Virus record (IMG/VR): IMGVR_UViG_3300044631_002598
Location: 1-26,293 of that record
DNA from: a virus
DNA: 26,293 bases
Direction: 5' to 3' (one strand)
The notes beneath the pieces are model-generated. The model was not told the DNA's origin. It was given only the letters and a program-made list of their open reading frames with translations, and did no database searches. The first letter of the stretch is position 1; every line of letters begins with the position of its first letter. A program made the translations under genes and the position numbers. Positions 22,981 through 26,293 of the stretch are shown here, piece after piece.

Positions 22981-23387
22981 TTTGAGTTTTCGATTATCTG
23001 TAAAGCAAGTTGCTCCGGAATGAACATACAGCGATGTTTCAATCCTGCATCAATATGTTCTTGAGGGAAAGGAAATCGTTTGTAATTTTCTTCCGTAACA
23101 ACAAGATATTGTCCTGTTCGATAAAATCCAGCTCCTTGAGGTTTTACAGTGAAGTCTGATTTAGTTTCATCGAATCCAATCAGTACAATGCCTTTTTCTT
23201 TGTTGGCTTTACACTCATTGCAATCTCCGTAGTCAGAGGGTTGAGACATCTCAGCTTCTCGTTTTCGAGCTGTCTCTTCAGTTGTGATTCTGGTGTCCAT
23301 GAGGATTGCAGAATCGTCTTTGTGCTGTCTGCCACAGATCAAGCAGATTTTAGTTTGTATGGCTATTGCCAGTCTTTTGTTACTCAT
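22977..23387 (-). CDS. Zinc-binding unknown protein
   Basis: A 136-residue protein with two CxxC knuckles, C15-x2-C18 (KICLICGRQH) and C56-x2-C59 (YGDCNECKANKEKG), that together could hold one zinc ion. The C-terminal part (GFYRTGQYLVVTEENYKRFPFPQEH) is beta/helical and ends in EQLALQIIENSK. I have the impression that the KDDSAILMD and KANKEKGIVLIG wording recurs in phage proteins of unknown role. It begins after a 28-nt gap that contains a short palindrome. Confidence 0.62.
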   Translation of the reverse strand: MSNKRLAIAIQTKICLICGRQHKDDSAILMDTRITTEETARKREAEMSQPSDYGDCNECKANKEKGIVLIGFDETKSDFTVKPQGAGFYRTGQYLVVTEENYKRFPFPQEHIDAGLKHRCMFIPEQLALQIIENSK

Positions 23388-23394
23388 AGGGTTG

Positions 23395-23409
23395 TGACAA
23401 TTAGTGTCA
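23395..23409. promoter_or_regulatory. Palindrome before the zinc-binding protein gene
   Basis: TGACA-ATTAG-TGTCA, a perfect 5-bp inverted repeat centred in the 28-nt gap between two leftward genes, about 8 nt upstream of the ATG at 23387. It could be an operator or an RNA hairpin near the ribosome site; the length is too short to exclude chance. Confidence 0.35.
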
Positions 23410-23415
23410 TATAAA

Positions 23416-23691
23416 TTAATGTTTATAAAGAATCATTTCTTTAGCATCAGATTCTAAGTGAGTTCCTAAGTAAATGAAAGTTCCGGTAATAGGATTGTAC
23501 CCATCCCAAAGACCATCACTGTCTTTATAGATCCATTTATACTCGTCTGCATTGATTCCTTTAGTTTTACAAATAGCACTGACTACATTCTCAATGTCGT
23601 TAGTAACAGACATTCCTTCATCTAAATCTATAATAGATACGATGTTTCTAAGAACTGTAAAAGTAAATGTTGAAGCTGTTTTAATTCTCAT
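23416..23691 (-). CDS. Small unknown protein behind a leader hairpin
   Basis: A 91-residue protein with a C-terminal WDGYNPITGTFIYLG segment and no recognised family. It is the first gene after the terminator-like hairpin at 23714-23746, which ends only about 20 nt before this ATG. There is little room for a promoter between them, so this gene is probably reached by read-through or from a promoter whose transcript carries the hairpin. Confidence 0.6.
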   Translation of the reverse strand: MRIKTASTFTFTVLRNIVSIIDLDEGMSVTNDIENVVSAICKTKGINADEYKWIYKDSDGLWDGYNPITGTFIYLGTHLESDAKEMILYKH

Positions 23692-23713
23692 GGGGTTTTA
23701 GTTTAAAGATAAA

Positions 23714-23746
23714 AAATCCTCCCAAAAAAACTTCTCGGGAGGATTT
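23714..23746 (-). terminator. Leftward terminator or attenuator
   Basis: AAATCCTCCC / GGGAGGATTT stem of 10 bp with a 13-nt loop, followed on the leftward strand by a run of T (23711-23716). This is a classical intrinsic terminator. The next leftward ORF starts at 23691, so it may work as a leaky terminator or attenuator that sets the ratio between the ligase segment and the rest of the operon. Confidence 0.85.
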
Positions 23747-23821
23747 GTAAAAACTGTAGCTATATCTTTTGGCCTTATTACAGGACTTACAAAAGAAACT
23801 ACAGATGTAGTCGAAGGATAA

Positions 23822-24298
23822 CTACGAAACAGGAAGAATCTTAGAAGCTGTTGCACATGTAACTCTGATTACATCTGATAACAGAAATCCTTGTACTAAT
23901 GTACCAGGAGTATTCTTTGATTCATTCTCAAATTTCAGATCGACGTTGTAATTAGTTACTTTTACAACTCCATCTGCAACTAAGACTTCCGCTGTTACTC
24001 CAATAACAATTGGAGGTTGATTGTTTAAAGACACTGTAATGTGAGCATTAGGTGTTTTTAAAAGACTTTCAAAAATGGTTGAAGAACTCATTAGATTTTT
24101 TTTAGTTAATAAAATTTTTTGTGCTAAGACTTTTACATTCCGTAGGTGTACACTGCCTCTACCTCGACTACCTTTGTCTATATAGAACAAGTTAGTCTGT
24201 GGATTAAATGAAGCTTCTTGTATGTACTTGTTTAACGGCAAATAAGCTATAGGTTTTAGAATTTCAATAAGGTACACGTTTGTAGGACTACAGCTCAT
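23822..24298 (-). CDS. Unknown protein after the ligase
   Basis: A 158-residue protein from the ATG at 24298 (MSCSPTNVYLIEIL), overlapping the ligase stop by 11 nt. An in-frame ATG at 24352 would overlap by 65 nt and its 18 extra residues look unlike a separate domain. Beta-rich throughout (HITVSLNNQPPIVIGVTAEVLVADG-like strands, GTLVQGFLLSDVIRVTCATASKIL). No family is recognised. It is the last gene before the terminator at 23714-23746. Confidence 0.62.
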   Translation of the reverse strand: MSCSPTNVYLIEILKPIAYLPLNKYIQEASFNPQTNLFYIDKGSRGRGSVHLRNVKVLAQKILLTKKNLMSSSTIFESLLKTPNAHITVSLNNQPPIVIGVTAEVLVADGVVKVTNYNVDLKFENESKNTPGTLVQGFLLSDVIRVTCATASKILPVS

Positions 24299-25481
24299 CC
24301 CTAAAAGCTTTTCCAATTGGAAATCTAGGAAAGCCATCTTCAGTAAGTCCAAAGTGTTTGATTGTGATCATTCCTGTATGACTAGGATGTTTGGCGAGTT
24401 CAAGTTTTTCTGTTTTTGTACCTATCATCTTGGCTCTAAATTCTCCAGATGCAGAGCTACAAACAGCAATTAAATCTTCTTCTCTTTGTCCGTATTCCCA
24501 GAACATAAACTTGTACTCAGTTTCATCGAACTCTTTAACTTTCAACAATTCTCTGCTTCTGGCACCGGCAGCATATTTACCATGTAAAAGACGAATCATA
24601 GCTCCTTCATATCCTTGTTGAACCCAGGTATCATGATGAGCTTTAACTTCATCTTCATTATTTGCTATCCAAGTGGCTACAGGCCAGATTTCAGAGGATG
24701 CGATTGAATCCACAAACTCTACTACTTTTTTCCACCTAACATGTTGAAGATCGTCCGTAATAGTGTCATAGACTCTGAACTTAAGTTTTAAGCTTTCAGG
24801 TCTTTGCTTTTTTACAGCAGCAATGATTTCTTGAAATGTAAGCTCATCTGAATAGATTTCACCGTCAAGAATAAACTGATAGGGCACATCTTCATCTAGT
24901 ACAGCGTCGTAAACACATACTTTTATGTGCTCTAAAGTTGTATACTCTTTACCACTACGAGATAAAAAGGTAATACTTTCTTCTCCGTTTACAATCATCA
25001 AGCATCTTACACCATCAAGTTTAGGTTGTACCATTACTGGGTATTTGATTTCTTTGATTTTTTTCCAGTCTGTGGCTAACATTGGTTTGGCGTTTCCTGA
25101 CGCATCAGTGTTTTCTTGAGGTAAAAACTCTTCAAGACGCTCTTGTAGAATTTTATTCCACATTTCTTTCGAAAAGTCATCAGCATTTTTTGTAGGACCA
25201 ACTATGGCAAGGTTTAAGTCCTTGAGACTCTTGTAACCTTCATCACGTTTTTTGTTCCAGTCAGACTGTGCTTGACTGATAGCTTGCTCCACAGGTGTAG
25301 TTTCATTAGATTTTCCAATGTTTTTACCTTCCCGAATTTCCTCTTTGTGTTGTATAGGTGAAGTAGTACCTAATTGTCCGGATTCTTTAAAAATAGTAGG
25401 ATAGGTAAGTGCTAAAACTGCAACTTTCCAATACTGAATTTTTCCGGTTTTTGATCTTTTATAAAGTGTATCCAATTCCAT
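24288..25481 (-). CDS. ATP-dependent DNA ligase with N-terminal extension
   Basis: A 397-residue ligase that would seal nicks after FEN processing. Nucleotidyltransferase motifs: motif I with the adenylated lysine K154 (QPKLDGVRC), the motif III region FILDGEIYS (203-211), motif IV EGAMIRL (292-298) and motif V LLKVKEF (312-318). A short OB-fold-like C-terminus (about 325-397) follows. The first 120 residues are an extension: YKRSKTGKIQYWKV and EGKNIGKSNETTPVEQAISQ resemble a WGR-type domain seen in some viral ligases (my recollection). The gene starts 9 nt after the lipoprotein-like gene. Confidence 0.92.
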   Translation of the reverse strand: MELDTLYKRSKTGKIQYWKVAVLALTYPTIFKESGQLGTTSPIQHKEEIREGKNIGKSNETTPVEQAISQAQSDWNKKRDEGYKSLKDLNLAIVGPTKNADDFSKEMWNKILQERLEEFLPQENTDASGNAKPMLATDWKKIKEIKYPVMVQPKLDGVRCLMIVNGEESITFLSRSGKEYTTLEHIKVCVYDAVLDEDVPYQFILDGEIYSDELTFQEIIAAVKKQRPESLKLKFRVYDTITDDLQHVRWKKVVEFVDSIASSEIWPVATWIANNEDEVKAHHDTWVQQGYEGAMIRLLHGKYAAGARSRELLKVKEFDETEYKFMFWEYGQREEDLIAVCSSASGEFRAKMIGTKTEKLELAKHPSHTGMITIKHFGLTEDGFPRFPIGKAFRDEL

Positions 25482-25490
25482 AAAGTACTA

Positions 25491-25814
25491 TTAAAAAAAT
25501 ATTCTTTGTGGAATTGGAGAGTAAACCCGAATATTCTTAGGACAACTGAATTGAAGTACAATAGATGTTGTTCCAGTGGGTACGTGGAGAGTAGCAGAAG
25601 GCCATACTTTGAAAGGATGTTGAGTAACTTTAAGAGGTTCTTGTACTCCTCCAGGAGAATAAATTGCTGTTACAGCAACCTCTTCTGTAGTACAAAACTC
25701 AATGAAAGTTTCTCCGGCAGGAATAGAAGACTGTTGTACAAGCCCTGTAGTGGATTTTGTACAAGCAAATGTGGTAGCCATTAAAACGGCTAAAAGAAAA
25801 ATTACTGATTTCAT
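25491..25814 (-). CDS. Small predicted lipoprotein, first gene of the operon
   Basis: A 107-residue protein with a signal sequence: K2, hydrophobic 4-12 (VIFLLAVLM), then TTFAC with Cys18 as the likely lipidation site in a relaxed lipobox. The mature part is beta-rich (VAVTAIYSPGGV, TTSIVLQFSCPKNIRVYS). The start is fixed by an A-rich leader without Shine-Dalgarno, as is usual in Bacteroidota. The residues after Cys18 (TKSTTG) lack the acidic surface-export signal, so a periplasm-facing lipoprotein is more likely. Phage lipoproteins can block receptor or superinfection (T5 Llp); that role is inference. Confidence 0.72.
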   Translation of the reverse strand: MKSVIFLLAVLMATTFACTKSTTGLVQQSSIPAGETFIEFCTTEEVAVTAIYSPGGVQEPLKVTQHPFKVWPSATLHVPTGTTSIVLQFSCPKNIRVYSPIPQRIFF

Positions 25815-25883
25815 GATTTTTTTGTTTTTAAATTAAGCTTCTAGGTTACAGCAGAAGCATTCTGTTTTAAGTAAAAATAGTAA
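25815..25883 (-). promoter_or_regulatory. Leader of the leftward operon with a hairpin
   Basis: This AT-rich stretch between the terminator at 25884-25926 and the first ATG must hold the operon promoter if the terminator is efficient. A GCTTCT (25837-25842) / AGAAGC (25853-25858) hairpin with a 10-nt loop lies about 22 nt upstream of the ATG. I cannot point to a convincing Bacteroidota -7/-33 pair. Confidence 0.4.
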
Positions 25884-25926
25884 AAGTGGGGTTTTCTCCA
25901 ATCCTTCCTGAAGAAAACCACCACTT
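25884..25926 (-). terminator. Strong leftward terminator
   Basis: Stem of 13 bp, AAGTGG-GGTTTTC (25884-25896) with GAAAACC-A-CCACTT (25913-25926), one bulged A and a 16-nt loop. Read leftward, the stem is followed by TTTACTATTTTTAC, a U-rich tract. It would end a leftward transcript coming from 25945 and beyond, so something is transcribed there. Confidence 0.75.
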
Positions 25927-25927
25927 A

Positions 25928-25944
25928 TGCTTGCTAAACAAGCA
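25928..25944. other. Short hairpin beside the terminator
   Basis: TGCTTG (25928-25933) / CAAGCA (25939-25944) with a CTAAA loop, 1 nt from the terminator stem. Together with the terminator it would form two stacked hairpins at the 3' end of a leftward RNA. Confidence 0.5.
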
Positions 25945-26293
25945 ATAGTTTTAAAAATAAAGTACAGGTGCCTCTTCCGCTGTCATACGGGCCTAGAGGA
26001 TGGGACACATTCAACAAGCTTCTTTACGGCTTTCAACATTCCACTTGTTCTGTACTATAAAAACAACAGTCTCCGTTACAAATAGAAAGACTTCCCACTA
26101 AGTAGAAGTACAGCATTCTATGTCTGCTCCAAACACTCCTGTAACGAGGAGCCACTCTAAGGGGAACTTTTTACAGGAATCGAACCCTACCCTCTTACCA
26201 CATTCTGAAATGTTGTTCTGCAGACGACTGGTGTTTCAATAAGTTAAAAAGAGCCTTACTGAGGGAGGCTGTCATCGCTGACTTTATTCTTCT
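25945..26293 (-). other. G+C-elevated non-coding region, candidate structured RNA
   Basis: About 350 nt to the window edge without a convincing ORF on either strand (longest candidates are about 26-42 codons with no good start or context). Counting five lines by hand gives about 43% G+C, compared with roughly one third elsewhere. It contains short inverted repeats (for example TAGAA/TTCTA at 26103-26120, CTCCT/AGGAG near 26137-26152, AGCCT/AGGCT near 26252-26270) and, on the minus strand, GGTTCGATTCC, which fits a tRNA T-arm but has no matching tRNA. It ends leftward at a strong terminator. A structured RNA is an inference. Confidence 0.4.

Noticed and set aside
26165-26265. tRNA on the minus strand
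   Set aside because: GGTTCGATTCC fits the T-loop consensus, but the T stem pairs poorly, no D-arm box A occurs at the right distance, the anticodon arm does not close with a 7-nt loop, and no complete acceptor stem pairs.
26195-26275. 26-codon ORF MTASLSKALF... on the minus strand
   Set aside because: It is short, has no recognisable leader, no neighbour coupling, and lies in a G+C-raised stretch that looks non-coding.
1-26293. Stop-codon reassignment as found in some crAss-like phages
   Set aside because: The main genes are uninterrupted with the standard code, and TAA, TAG and TGA are all used at plausible gene ends.
1-26293. CRISPR array, insertion sequence, integrase or attachment site
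   Set aside because: No regularly spaced repeats, transposase or integrase motifs, or long terminal inverted repeats were seen.

Overview
This window looks like part of the genome of a lytic, tailed dsDNA phage of a Bacteroidota host. It is AT-rich (roughly one third G+C by eye). Genes are packed tightly, with many ATGA stop/start overlaps. Shine-Dalgarno sequences are largely absent and leaders are A-rich. One small protein (22109-22732) has wording I recognise from Bacteroidota phages. The gene set (family A DNA polymerase, TOPRIM primase, DnaB-type helicase, SF1 and SF2 helicases, ATP-dependent ligase, FEN nuclease, resolvase-like nuclease, rIIA and rIIB homologues) and the two opposing gene blocks recall crAss-like phages. 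That placement is inference and could not be tested without searches.

Rightward block (1-3784), late functions: the 3' end of an unidentified gene, a small Cys-rich protein, a tail-fibre-like protein with repeats, a small two-helix membrane protein (holin candidate), a zinc-ribbon protein, two unknown proteins and a T4-type lysozyme. A strong bidirectional terminator at about 3791-3821 separates it from the convergent block.

Leftward block (25814 down to 3825), replication and recombination. In transcription order: a lipoprotein-like protein, ATP-dependent DNA ligase, an unknown protein, a hairpin/terminator at 23714-23746, a cassette of small unknown genes, dNMP kinase, two small genes, DNA polymerase I-type, an unknown, a RecD/Dda-type helicase, an unknown, a UvsW/SNF2-like SF2 helicase, an unknown (possible loader), a DnaB-type helicase, an AAA_24/Sak4-like ATPase, two unknown conserved-looking proteins (SSB candidates), primase, rIIA-like, rIIB-like, PD-(D/E)XK nuclease, FEN 5'-nuclease and an unknown. 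Together these supply most of a replisome: unwinding, priming, synthesis, flap removal, nick sealing and recombination or branch processing.

Right edge (25815-26293): no convincing protein gene. It holds a strong leftward terminator (25884-25926), two more hairpins, and about 350 nt whose G+C is about 10 points above its surroundings. That stretch is the best candidate here for something undescribed, such as a structured non-coding RNA running off the window edge.
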